NCBI RefSeq assembly: GCF_964204645.1
Contig: NC_134029.1
Location: 17,502,450 to 17,566,449 of the forward strand
Direction: 5' to 3'
DNA length: 64,000 nucleotides
Origin: Tubulanus polymorphus
Taxonomy: Eukaryota > Nemertea > Palaeonemertea > Tubulaniformes > Tubulanidae
The notes under the pieces are model-generated. The model ran no database searches and was not told the origin of the DNA. It saw nothing but the letters and a program-made list of their open reading frames with translations. The position numbers and the translations under genes are program-made. Of this stretch, positions 48,520 to 60,267 are shown piece by piece (position 1 is the first letter of the stretch; each line of letters begins with the position of its first letter).

Positions 48520-48895
48520 TCTGGAAAATCGAGTGTTAGGCCTTATTTAGTCTTAATGGATTTCGAAAAGCATTTGATAAGGCACTTCATCTACGATTAC
48601 TAAACGGGCCTCTAGGAAATGTTATCAATGATGGGTCGCTTAAATGGCTCAGTTGTGTTCTCCGATCGAAAACAGAGGGCCGAAATCAACAGAACTGTCT
48701 ATTCTTGGAACTAAGTAGATCTAACTAGTGGAGTCACTCAAGGTAGTATCCTAAGTGGTCTTCTCTTCACAGTCCTGATTAATGATTTACAGAGTATTCG
48801 AAATGTACAGGACCGAGTAAATCTCCAAAACGACCTTAACAAGTTTATCCCGTACATGGTCAGAAACATGGAAGATAAGCTTCAGCCTAAAAAGG
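48520..48895 (+). mobile_element. LINE reverse transcriptase core fragment
   Basis: It reads VLMDFEKAFDKA (RT motif with catalytic Asp), then LKWLSCVLRS, then TSGVTQGSILSGLLFTVLIN followed by DLQSI, matching the SGVPQGSVLGPLLF-x-x-YINDL block of jockey/CR1-like RTs. The YxDD palm motif is deleted and the frame resumes at LQNDLNKF. Several frame changes; dead copy. Confidence 0.75.
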
Positions 48896-49049
48896 TATAA
48901 TATGGATATTGGATACAAAGAAAACCCAGGGGCATATACCTTTGTGTTCGAGTGAGAAGATTATTCTGATCGAATGAAGATTACACATTATAACGATAAG
49001 ACTATTTAGTTCCACGAACATCTTTTTCTTATAGTATAAAAATACTCGA

Positions 49050-49612
49050 TGGTACAATATACTTGTTCGAACGAAAAACTTAATTTTCCGACGAGAAAAT
49101 TTAGTTTGAAAGAAAACAATTCTGTTTGAACGAATTTTCCAACAAAAGTTTTGTTCGAACAAACTCCATTTTGTTCAATCGAACAAAATATTTTTTCGAA
49201 CGAAAAAATTGTTGTCTTGAGAAGGAATTTTTCTCGAATGATAACAATTCTGTTCAATTAAATAATAGAGGCCTACTTATTGTTCGAACGGAAAACCTTT
49301 CGTTCAGATATAAAAAATTGTTCGAATAAAAAGCTACGTTATTGTTCGAACGAAAACTCTTTGGCTCGACATAAAAGATTGTTGAGCGAAAACAATTCGA
49401 GTGAAAACAATTCTGTTCAATCGAACAACATATTTTTGTTGGCATAAAAAGCTTTTCAAATTTTTCAAAAAAAGTTTTGTTCGACCGAAATCAATTTTGT
49501 CGACCGAAGAAAATATTGTCGGTTCGAAGGAAAAAGTTCTGACACAAAAATTTGTTCGAACGAAAAGATGTTCAAACGAAAAAGAGACCTTGTCATCCGG
49601 GGCTTTGTTATT
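49050..49612. repeat. TTCGAA-rich degenerate repeat
   Basis: About 560 bp built from GTTCGAACGAAAA and TTCTGTTCAATCGAACAA in both orientations. TTCGAA is palindromic, so open frames full of FVRT/FERK phrases appear on both strands. No regular period could be counted. Confidence 0.8.
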
Positions 49613-50769
49613 AAAGTCATCGGGAATTAATAACATACAATGATGAAAAACTTCAAAAGAAAAACTCTGGGTGATAAAGCTTGCTCATACGAATGCTAAC
49701 AACTTTTCAAAAGAAATCTTCATTTTAGCCTATGTAGGCCTACGTATGCGCGTAGGCCTAGCATCCGGACAGAGGAGGCTTAGGCCGATTTCGCTTTAAC
49801 CCTCCTAAACATCGTATTCCTACACCTTTATTTAATAGGGTTGGGCCTCATGGTATATTCGATTTGTAAAATACATTTCATTTTCGGATGAAGAAACAAA
49901 TCTTTTTTTGTACTACGTCCGGATTTTCTATTGCAAATTTTGTTTCAAGTTCAATCCATGTGTCCGTTAATGAACACAACAATTATATTGTGTTTGTTTG
50001 AAACAGTAAAGCCCGTAGACCCAAAGGTCGTGCAGGACCTCAATAAACACTTCGAGCGGCCTAGAAACGATCTTCGAACTATCACCCGCGGTATTGGAAA
50101 CACTGAATCCGAATATCAAGCGTGAATTCAGCTTACAGATAAGAATGTGTCTATATAGAGGTATTAAGTAAATGACCTGTGGATTAGGTAAAATCGGTAT
50201 GTACTGTAGGACAAATAGAATATTGATATATGGTTGAAGTCCGCGGCCGAATCACTGGTAGTAATGAATTCATTTATTTTGATACCTCGTCAACACTACA
50301 GCTTTTCTCCGCTGCATTTGTTCGGCGTGTTTAGTTTAGGCCTACGGCTGGCACCGGTACTTAATTGATTCATCGTAGTAAATATCCGGTAAATTTAGTA
50401 AAGGAAATTAGAATATTGTTTGACTAACTGTTTGAATCCCGCGGCCAAATCACTGGGAGTAATAAATTTATTTGTAATTGATTTGATTATCATGGCAAGG
50501 AGAAGTCGCAGCGGATCCACGGAACGCCGATGTAAAGACACACGTTGATTCATCGATCTTTACAGCTCGACAGTGCGTATAATATTTAGAGTAGTAAATA
50601 TCCTGTTGATCGGTAAAGTGTAGCGATGAAGAAAATAGGTAATTATTGAAATTACTGTCTCGAGTCTTGCAGCAATGAATTTGTTTATTTATACTTGAAT
50701 TGATAATGAAAGTGACGAGCAGTCTGCGGTGGATTTCGGGATGACGTCTCAGAAAAACATATCGCCTCA
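49613..50769. other. Non-coding
   Basis: The open frame 49931-50125 ends with a charged stretch (KHFERPRNDLR) of no known family. There is a duplicated phrase GAATATTGWTWGACTGG...CCGCGGCCRAATCACTGG near 50220-50260 and 50410-50455. Confidence 0.4.
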
Positions 50770-50904
50770 TTGAATGCGGTGTTGTCATATCGCGGAAAGA
50801 CGGAATCGCGGAATTTTCCAAAACGCGGAATTTCTTCATTTTAACTATAAATAGTAAACGGGTTTTCCCACGGGGATACCCACTGTCGGACAGGGCATCG
50901 GACC
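50770..50904 (+). repeat. Inverted repeat arm (left), tRNA-like head
   Basis: 135 bp reverse-complementary to 51782-51915, reading GAATGCGGTGTTGTCATATC...GGGTTTTCCCACGGGGATAC and CACTGTCGGACAGGGCATCG. Spacer about 880 bp. Confidence 0.8.
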
Positions 50905-51719
50905 CAGGTTTTCAACCACGGGAATTAGTATTTGATAATCTATTATATCGCCAGTCAACAACTTAACGATACTGTTCCAAATAATGTAGAACCTAGGCAA
51001 TACGTGCTTTGCGAATTCAGTGATACAGAATCGCTGCATTAACTGAAGGAATGCAAATCGATGGTACGTAAACGTAGGATTTTTGATGACACCATGGGTC
51101 ATTCTCCAGGACTCAGTTCCGAGTTAAGATTTGACTCTGGTCTCTGGATTTAAAACATTGGAAATGAATTGATTCTAAGTAACTCAGAGTTAACTCACAA
51201 CTGTGGAACTGGATCGATGTCAGACGAAAATAAATAGACATTATGTACATTTCATTCTGGCTTCGGATTGTTCATGCGTGTTGTGTGTCTACATTGTTGT
51301 TATAAGCGAATGTGGTTTATCTTTTAGAATTAAATGATATGAAAGATTATAAAATGGCTTCGTTTTTTTAATGTTTTCTTTGTGACTGCTATAAGATATA
51401 TGTTCCTATGCTGATTATTTGGATCAAAAGAATCTCATTGGTACCGGTACTGGACGAATTTGACGAAGGAATTTGAACCGATTCTTGTTTGGTCGTAGGA
51501 TTTCATGTTTGCAACCATCTACAACTACGGTCCGACACCGCGAACGTGCTCAATATTTATCTGATAATATTCGTTTCTGAAGTTCTCAAAAAGTCGATGA
51601 ACTTCGATAACCGAAGTTTGCCCAGTAGAAATAGACATTAGGTGCCTGGTCTCTTTCACCCCACTTGATTCTGACTTCTTCTACAGGTGGCAGCCAGTCA
51701 ACGGTATCGTAATATAATA

Positions 51720-51915
51720 ATTCCATATAAAATTGCCTGCAAATAATGGGACTCGAACCTAACTCGTTGCATCGATCGGTCCGGTGCCCTGTCCGACAGT
51801 GGGTATCCCCGTGGGAAAACCCGTTTTCTATTTAAAGTAAGAATGAAGAAATTCCGCGTTTTTGGAAAATTCCGCGATTCCGTCTTTCCGCGATATGACA
51901 ACACCGCATTGAATG
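51720..51915 (-). mobile_element. Inverted repeat arm (right), possible SINE
   Basis: Partner of 50770-50904. Read on the minus strand it contains CACTGTCGGACAGGGCACCG then, 25 bp on, TTAGGTTCGAGTCCCATT, a canonical tRNA B box with a plausible A-box-like stretch upstream. The pair could be two SINE copies in opposite orientation, or termini of a DNA element. Confidence 0.5.
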
Positions 51916-52079
51916 GGGCTCAATTTTCGATGTTTACGGCCCGACAGTGCTTTTGTAACGTTGATTCATCAAAATTCCCATGCAGTATCTGTAGATCGAA
52001 GTGAGCTAAATGGATTAAAACGGATTGTATCGGAAACAGCGGTAAGATAAAAAAAAGCCTTTGCAGTTTTGACGTCAAT

Positions 52080-53700
52080 TGTCAAATAATAATAAATATA
52101 GCTGCAAGGTAGCAATAACGGGTTTCTGCCTTGCTGGGTTAAATGCCGTAGCCTACTAGGAAGGTTGCAAAAGATTTCATTGAAATCAGTTCATTACGTA
52201 CTGCTATCTGTGAAGAAGCGCCACCTAGGGGTCAGCCTGTATCATTGGTCAGCCCATATCATGGATATGTTGACCCATGGCTTTAAAGTGCAAAGTATTA
52301 ATGTACCAAGTTTAGGGAAAATAACTTCGAGAATATATGTGATACAGTGTTTTACCATTCCCTCGTGGCAGTTTTATCAACTAATTTAACTGGTTAGCTT
52401 GGTATACCAATGTTCATGTACTCACACCAGGTTTTGTGATATCTATAATGACATGGCAGAATTTCACGCGAAAAACGGATGCTACAATGACTTTTCAAGA
52501 TTTACACCCCCTAGTGATTAGAATGTGAATTAATTATGTGAGGGATTCGTTGTATTTCATATCCAGGTACATTTGTATCAATTTTCTTAAAAATCATTTT
52601 ATCCGCTTAGTAGATATCAATGAAAATGCATTTCCAACAACTTGTAGATGGCGCTACTGGAGAATATAATAATAAATATAGCTGCAAAGCAGCGATAACG
52701 GGTTTCTGCCTCCTTGCTGGGTTAAATGCCGTACCAGGAATGTTGCAAAAGATTTCACTGAAATCAGTTCATTACGTACCACTATCTGTGAAGAGGCGCC
52801 ACCTAGGGGTCAGCCCATATCAAGGATATGTTGACCCATGGCTCTTGTACCAAGTTTAGGGAAAATAACTTCGAGAATATAGGTGATACAGTGTTTTACC
52901 ATTCCCTCTTGACAGTTGTATCAACTAATTTAGTTGGTTAGCCTAGTGTACCTATGTACATGTACTCACACCAGGTTTTGTGATATCTATAATAACATGG
53001 CAGAATTACACGCGAGAAACGGATGCTAGAATGACTTTTCAAGATTTACGCCCCCTAGTTATTAGAATAGGAATTAATTATGTGAGGGATTCGTTGTATC
53101 TCCTATCCAACTACATGTGTATCAATTTTCATAGAAATCCCTCTATCCAATTAGTAGATATCAATGAAAATGAATTTCCAACAACCATATGAGTTACCTA
53201 CTTAAACCATACATCAATACAAGTGTCTTAGAAAGTGCTACTAACCACACATTGCAACTTCGATACTATAGCCAACGGCTAAGGACCTAGGAGCAAAACT
53301 CGTAGTTTTCACAGTCCCCTGGTGGCAGTTTTATGAACTAATCATGCAGGTTGGCATATTACACACATGTCTTTGTATTTATACCAAGTTTTGTGATTTT
53401 CATAATAAACAGACCGCATTACATGCTGAAATTAATTTTTTTAAATTCACGCCCCCTAGTGGTTAAAATAGGAACTAATCATGTGGGGGGTTCGTTGCAT
53501 TTAGAAACCTGGTACATGTGTATCAATTTAATAGAAATCGATTGATACCATCGATATAGATGAAAATGCTATTTCAAGCGTATTATAGGTGACGCTCCTG
53601 GAGAACCATATGAGTTACATAGTTATACCATACATCAATACAAGCATCTTGTCAAGGGCTACTGATCACTCATTGCAACCACGATTCTAACTCCAACAGT
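52080..53700 (+). repeat. Tandem array of about 575 bp units
   Basis: Unit 1 (about 52084-52660) and unit 2 (about 52661-53200) share TATAGCTGCAAGGTAGC/AAAGCAGC, AACGGGTTTCTGCC, GCGCCACCTAGGGGTCAGCC, TCACACCAGGTTTTGTGATA and CGCCCCCTAGT. A third, more diverged unit follows to about 53700. A lone head (ATAGCTGCAAAGCAGCGATA) also occurs at 48306. Short open frames inside are not convincing. Confidence 0.8.
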
Positions 53701-53749
53701 TAAGGAGCTAGGAGCAAAAATCTCATTGAAAAATTTGAGGTCCCACTTT

Positions 53750-54567
53750 TGTGCCCGTAGAGCCCTTCTCTTTTCCTTGAACATTTTGAATCCGAAATTC
53801 TTCCCAACTACGCTGGCTCTAAACCTAACTTTTGGATTAGATATATTGATGACATTCTGTGCTTAGTTTCTGATGATTTTGATCTTAACTCTTTTATTGA
53901 CTTCGTCAATATTCCCAATATCCATCTTTGAAATTCACTTTTGAATAAGAACAAAATGACCAAATCCCGTTTTTAGATGTTCTAATTCACAATAAATACT
54001 CTCATTTGATTTTTTTCAGTCTACCGTAAACCGATCAACGCTGAGGCATATGTCCATTTCTTTTCGTTTAATGCTAAATCAATCAAAATTGGTCTCGCTC
54101 AAGGCCTTTTTCTCCGTGCACTGCGGATCTGCGATGAAACCTTCCTTTCGGCTGAATTTGACCATATATCCAACTCTCTTAAAAATTTGGCTTACCCTGA
54201 TCACATTTTGAAAATCGCTATTTCTAAGGCTAAACGTACTTTCTTCTGAACCTCCAGAAAAAACACACTTCAAAATTCACTGTAGTTCCGTATGTACCTG
54301 TTTTGGAAAAGTTTCGTCACTCACTCCCTTTATTGGATAAACAAATCATTTTCACGTATGAAAACAAAATTAGCAAGACTTTGGTTAAAAAACAATCAAT
54401 CTAAACCTTTGGACTGCGGAGTTTACAAAATTCCTTGTTTTGGCTGTGATAAAATGTACTTTGGTGAAACTGGTCGTGATTTAAAAACTCGAATTTTGGA
54501 ACACAAAAAGGATATAATAAGCGCACAGCGAGCGCCGAAGGCGCGAGCTGGAAGCTCCTTAAGTTAA
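53750..54567 (+). mobile_element. Penelope-like element, RT to GIY-YIG remnant
   Basis: In order: SPSLFLEHFE and FWIRYIDDILCLV with the catalytic YIDD at 53842-53853; after frame changes IPFLDVLIHN, VYRKPINAEAYVHFFS and LFLRALRICDE (all typical of the Penelope RT thumb); then VPYVPVLEKFR; and the endonuclease CGVYKIPCFGCDKMYFGETG followed by RDLKTRILEHKK. The catalytic Arg of GIY-YIG follows ETG. The element breaks off at about 54525 into GC-rich unrelated sequence. Penelope-like elements are telomere-related retroelements with an RT fused to GIY-YIG; this copy is inactive through frameshifts and truncation. The 4060-4260 fragment is a second copy. Confidence 0.88.
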
Positions 54568-54839
54568 TCGCGCGTATGAGGCAAATTCAAATTTCCTATA
54601 TTTCTCCATACCGTCCTTCTCAAAAAGTGTAGTTTACATCCGGGACACATGGGCATTGGCTAAATCGCGGCAACGAAAATGACGGTCACGGACGGACTTT
54701 CGTCGAAACTTGCGGGCCGCGTCGCGCGGGTAGTTTAAATACGTCAATGAAGGATAACAAAATGATTTTGTGTAACTTTCAGAATATTTACAAAGAATAT
54801 CCTCAAAATATTGTCAAAAAATGTTATTTTTAGTTCGTA

Positions 54840-55030
54840 TTTCTCCGTAGAAACCGATTGGAAGACTGGATTCGAATCCCACAAAAAGCACAGTCCCTTA
54901 GCATTTGGTCGAATTTTTTAGAATAACAAGCGCGCCGGTTTCACAGCATCACTAAGGGTCGAGTCCCGGAGAATAACGCACGCGCGCGGTCCGCTCCATG
55001 CCTACCAACTGAAATTTGATACGTAGGCAT
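54840..55030 (+). mobile_element. Possible SINE with tRNA-like box
   Basis: GGGTCGAGTCCCGGAGAATA then ACGCACGCGCGCGG resembles, in inverse orientation, the stretch at 57105-57160. Weak support, based on a B-box-like motif plus a shared neighbour phrase. Confidence 0.3.
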
Positions 55031-55424
55031 GGAAACATATTGTTAAACTTTCAAATCATGGAGTCACTTCTCTTCATTTAACCCCTATCAGTGAAGACTT
55101 TTTGGATATCCTTCAACACAGTTTCAAATGGATTTAACAATCAATCTAATTGAGCTAGGCCACCTGGAATGCTCTCAAGTCAGGTTGAAATAGACATTAG
55201 TTTCAAAGTGAAAAAATTGTGTCATTTTTGCTATTTCTGTATTTATATCGCATCAAGCACAGACTATGATGAAGGAACCTCCGAATGAATATAATAATAA
55301 GAAAACTGAATGTATGAGGTTTGTAACGACAGTTTATTTTTCACAATCGGTTTAGTGAAACCGGATTTCTGGTGGTTTAAAGCTGCAGTGATCTAAAAGT
55401 ATCGAGAAAATGTCGTTCGCATCT

Positions 55425-55928
55425 TACTGTCTGTCACACATGCTCTTCGTGCGACGTTTTGGTCCGTAATTTCGTTAATAATCGGTTGATCTGTAAATAT
55501 TATGCATCAATTTGTTCAGTAAGGAATTTGCATTCAGAAATAAATCATGAACTGGCAGAAATTTGTTTGTGTTTTCTTCTATCAGCGATAGTTTACCTAG
55601 CATACGCTCGCGTAATGCTGAAAAACGGCTTTTATGGCCCGTCACATGGCGCCAGCTACTGTATTTTGATATGCTAATGAGCAGGTGATGACGTCACTGT
55701 AACGTTTCCGAGCGTCCGCGGAGCGGATTTTTCAGCATTACGCGAGCGTATGCTGAGTAAACTATCGCTCATAAATGAAAACAAAAACAACTTAAGTGAA
55801 AATTGTTGTTTATTTCTGAATGCAAATTCCTCACTGAACAAATTGATGCATAATAAAGGTAGATAAACCGATTATTAACGAAATTACGGACCAAAACGTC
55901 GCACGGAGAGTAGGTGTGACAGACAGTA
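55425..55928. mobile_element. Foldback element, 504 bp with 200-bp arms
   Basis: The left arm 55425-55625 and the right arm 55728-55928 are reverse complements with modest divergence. Termini are TACTGTCTGTCACAC; the arms contain GCGACGTTTTGGTCCGTAAT and CATACGCTCGCGTAATGCTG. The 102-bp centre is GC-rich. A single strand would form an almost full-length hairpin. No transposase. Target duplication not clear. Confidence 0.85.
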
Positions 55929-56408
55929 GTGTCTGTGGTACATCAGACACTAAGATTCTTGGTGAAGGTACTTACTAGCCAAAAATTAGTTCCTCAAAAC
56001 TGCATCAGTTCCAAAAACTACCATCATGCTTCCCCAAAATGGAAAATAAATAAATAATATGTAATAGATGAAATCTAAGTGACGGACGCCTCGTCACAGC
56101 TTGATTCAATTTTTCATAGTAAGAAATGATAGCGATTGGGGAAAACAACCTTAAGTACGGGGTAACGAAGTCGAAAACACTCAAAATATTGTCAGTGACA
56201 AGGAACACACTTAAATGTTGTTAATGAAACTGGAAAGAGAATCAACTCCAATATTTCATATTGAAATTGTACTGTAGTTGAACCCAAAGCAATGAATTAA
56301 TGAAGAAATTAAATCAATTCTTAGTCAAAACTTGGAAAATTTAAAATTAATGCTCGAGTTAAGGGGAGGGAAGAAAGAAGATGAAACTGTAACTCTGTAA
56401 CTGTAAGT

Positions 56409-56472
56409 TTTGATTCATTTCTGAAATTTGGGCTTGATATATTATAAGCCCAAATTTCAGAAATGAATCAAA
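56409..56472. repeat. Perfect hairpin, 27-bp arms, 10-base loop
   Basis: TTTGATTCATTTCTGAAATT continues to 56435 and is perfectly complementary to 56446-56472. Confidence 0.95.
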
Positions 56473-56929
56473 CCTCATAATTCTTTAATCTTACATTACA
56501 AGATCAAATGAAATTTGATATTTTAATTTTTGCGAGAAAAAAACTTGACAAATTTCTTATAAATGAGGTCTCGGTACCACTGTCTGCTAAAAAGATTATT
56601 CTTTCGATTTAGATAAAGTGTCATTTTTAATGGTTTAAAACTCTTTGTGAAACCATAATGTAACCAATGACATTTCTATGGTGGAAACTGAGAGGGGTTT
56701 TTGCAATATTGAAGAATTTTGACCTGGTAGTTAATTTAGAAATTAGCTCCATTTGGAAATAAAAGGAAGATGAGAAGATTACAACGCATTTCTTAATTAC
56801 CTTCAAAAAGAAAAAAATCGAATACGCGTTGAAACGCAGAAATCGGAAAATTATTTTCTGCTAGAAAAAACTCGAATTAGCAGGAAATGCGAATGTCAGT
56901 ACAAAAATTGATTTCGAATTTCGTGTTAA

Positions 56930-57010
56930 TTAAGTCGAATTTCGAGTTTTATTTTCATGTCGAATTTCGACTTATTAAGTCGAAATTCGACTTAATAAGT
57001 CGAAATTATG
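56930..57010. repeat. Palindromic GTCGAAWTTCGAC block
   Basis: Repeated TTAAGTCGAAATTCGACTTA palindromes. It lies upstream of a GC-rich stretch (57105-57180) with a canonical B box on the minus strand (GGTTCGAATCCCGG). Confidence 0.7.
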
Positions 57011-57277
57011 AAAAAAATTATCTCGTATGTCACCAAGGGGCTTCCGTACGTGACCGCAGTTTTAAAGGGTCATTAGTTTTGATTAAAAAAGCTGGGAATG
57101 ACAGCTGCGCGCGCGAGAGCGTAATTCTCCGGGATTCGAACCTGCGCGCCGAACCGCGTGGCACCGGGCCGCGACCGCGTTTTGTTATTATGAATTCGCT
57201 CCTGTTGCTAAGGGAATTTCAGCTATTTTCAACTCGATCGATCAACGCGGTTCATTGTTAAACTATTCATCGACCCA

Positions 57278-57450
57278 ATGTCTACAACCCTGATTTTTGA
57301 CCGATTTTACTCGTCGACAATGTCTACAACCCTGATTGTAGACCATTTGTACTCGTCGACAATGTCTACAACCCTGATTGTCGACCGATTCTACTCGTCG
57401 ACAATGTCTACAATCCTGATTGTCGACCGATTTTACACGTCGACAGTGTC
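57278..57450 (+). repeat. 42-bp minisatellite, four units
   Basis: Unit TCGACAATGTCTACAACCCT then GATTGT(C/A)GACC and ACTCG. Inverted copies lie at 58459-58557, so it is the outer arm of the composite foldback. Confidence 0.9.
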
Positions 57451-57475
57451 TAAATCATGTTTGTGAAAAGCAACT

Positions 57476-57889
<414 letters not shown>

Positions 57890-57910
57890 TTGATATATAT
57901 ATATATATAT

Positions 57911-58441
57911 AGTGACTGGGATCAAGGGGCCGTGTGTGCGGGGATTATCCCTATATAAAGTTGCTGGGATCGAGAAGCCGTGAGTGTGCATGGATTACCC
58001 TTTTATAAAGTGGCTGGGATCGAGGGGATGAGTGTGTGCGTGGATTACCCTTATGTAAAGTGGCTGGGATCGAGGGGCTGCGTGTGTGCGTGGATTACCC
58101 TTATAGTGGCTGGGATCGAGGGGCTGCGTGTGTGCGTGGATTAACCTTATATAGAGTGGCTGGGATCGAGGGGCTGCGTGTGTGCGTGGATTACCCTTAT
58201 ATAGAGTGCGCTGGGATCGAGGGGCCGCGTGTGTGCGTGGATTGTGTGCGTGGATTACCCTTACACAGAGTGGTCGGGATCGAAGGGCTGCGTGTGTGCA
58301 TGGATAACCTTTATACAGAGTGGCTGGAATCGAGGGGCTGCGTGTGTGCGTGGATTACCCTTATATAAAGTGGCTTGGACCGAGGGGCTGCGTGTGGGCG
58401 TGGATTACCCTTATATAAAGTGGCTGAGATCGAGGGGCTGC
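57911..58441 (+). repeat. 50-bp minisatellite, about ten units
   Basis: Unit GTGGCTGGGATCGAGGGGCT followed by GCGTGTGTGCGTGGATTACC and CTTATATA. The unit shares its GGGCCGTGTGTGTGCATTGA core with the TA-tract arms. Confidence 0.92.
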
Positions 58442-58458
58442 GTACTTCCATCAGTTGA

Positions 58459-58557
58459 TTTTCACAATCAGGATTGTAGACATTGTCGACGAGTAGAATC
58501 GGTCGACAATCGGGGTTGTAGACATTGTCGACGAGTAGAATCGGTCGACAATCGGGA
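58459..58557 (-). repeat. 42-bp minisatellite, inverted outer arm
   Basis: Two and a half units of the 57278-57450 repeat in reverse orientation, preceded by TCAGTTGATTTTCACAATCA, the complement of the left-side TTGTGAAAAGCAACTGATCA at 57461-57480. Confidence 0.9.
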
Positions 58558-59755
58558 ACCGAACCACTCACTTCATTAAAGAAAACAATCCACGACGGAA
58601 CTATATTGACCTATTCTGGAGTTGAACCACTTAGGGCTATAACCTACCAAATGTTGTGCGCCTATAAACTAAAGCCGCCAAGTATAAAATCTTTAAACGA
58701 TAACATTTGTCAATATGTCTACATGTATATTCAGATGTTTATTAGTGGATGATATCATGAATTATTCTGTAGGAATATATTATCGAATTGTGGGCCCAAA
58801 ACAAAAGATTTTAATTACTTTTCATTATCAGTACATGTCTTCACGAGCATGATGTCTTTAATTCATTAAAATACTCAACTCTTCTTTAGAAGGTTTCTTG
58901 GAATATACTCAGTGATTAAATCTCTGGTGGGCATCAAGTGTTTCAAAGACACTTTTCTGCCCAGAGGTCTACCATCTTTCAATAATATCGCTGATTTGCC
59001 AACAATCTCTTTAATAGTCAACGTCTCCTCGTGGAAGTTAGATTCCAAGAAACCACCTTTCCTCCCAATATTTTCTGCTTTGTACCTAATATATATACCA
59101 TATATTCAATGCAACACGAAATAATACATAGGCCTACATAAAACTATAGGCATGGTATGGAACTAATACCTGTAGACTTTGTCTCCAACTTTGAGGCTCT
59201 TCGCTCCTTTATTTTGCCGCCTATCGTAATTAATTTTTTGACGAGTTTGGGTCTTTTCAATATTTTGCCTAGCGGTCTGTTCAATTTTCTCATGAATGGA
59301 TAAAATACGTCTTCTTCAACTCCCTGGATATATAAGGTAAATATAGGAAAATGAGACATATTTTAACAAAATTCAGCATCTTTATACAAAAATTCGAACT
59401 GAAAATATTGATTTTACCGAGTATTCTTCAGTAACCTCTGGTACCTCAATTCCATTCCTGGCAACTCTTCCATACATAACATAAAACGGAGACATTTTCG
59501 TGCTGCTGTGTGGCTTCTGGAGTAAGTGGCACTGTTAAAGTAATCGTCCCTATCATTTTTTTTTAGAATTAACTAAATGCTTTAATCTCCTAAAATACAT
59601 TAATGTAAGAATGACATAATACATGAAAATAGATCTGTCTGATGTTATATTTCCGTATTTTCACGTACTGTTTTAGAGTTTGATTTGTCCGTTCATCGAG
59701 TCCATTGGTTTGTGGGTGGTAGACAGCGGTGACGCAATGTTTCGTACCCATCATC

Positions 59756-60267
59756 TTCAATAACTCATCATTCAACTAAAATGAATCAGGATCATTTTAC
59801 TTATAGTTGTATAGTACTAGTTATACTTATATTGTTATATTGTTATATCATTAAAGCTGTATAGTTAATTATATAATCATAGTTATCTTTATAGTTATAA
59901 CTATAGTTGTAGTTGAAGATGCTTACTTGAATTTTAGCTAGTTTATTAATAATGAATAAAATATGAACATATTCACAAAAATACATAAAAAATAAGGTGA
60001 TCGAAGCTTCGTTTTCAATAACTCATCATTCAACTAAAATGAATCAGGATCATTTCACTTATAGTTGTATAGTACTAGTTATACTTATATTGTTATATGA
60101 TTAAAGCTGTTTAGTTAATTATATAATTATAGTTATATTTATAGTTATAACTATAGTTGTAGTTAAAGATGCTTAGGCCTACTTGAATTTTAGCTAATTT
60201 ATTAATAATGAATAAAATATTAACATTTTCACAAAAATACATAAAAAATAAAGTGATCGAAGCTTTT
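59756..60267. repeat. Tandem duplication of 255 bp inside the integrase gene
   Basis: 59756-60010 repeats at 60014-60267 (TTCAATAACTCATCATTCAA ... GTGATCGAAGCTT). It duplicates the acceptor and the first 20 bases of the 59775 exon, creating a decoy acceptor in the preceding intron. Confidence 0.85.

Noticed and set aside
49006-49643. Overlapping open frames rich in FVRT/FERK on both strands
   Set aside because: Built from TTCGAA-centred repeats, which read similarly on both strands.
58036-58579. Cys-rich repeated open frames (RVCVDYPY phrases)
   Set aside because: They follow the 50-bp minisatellite and occur in more than one frame.
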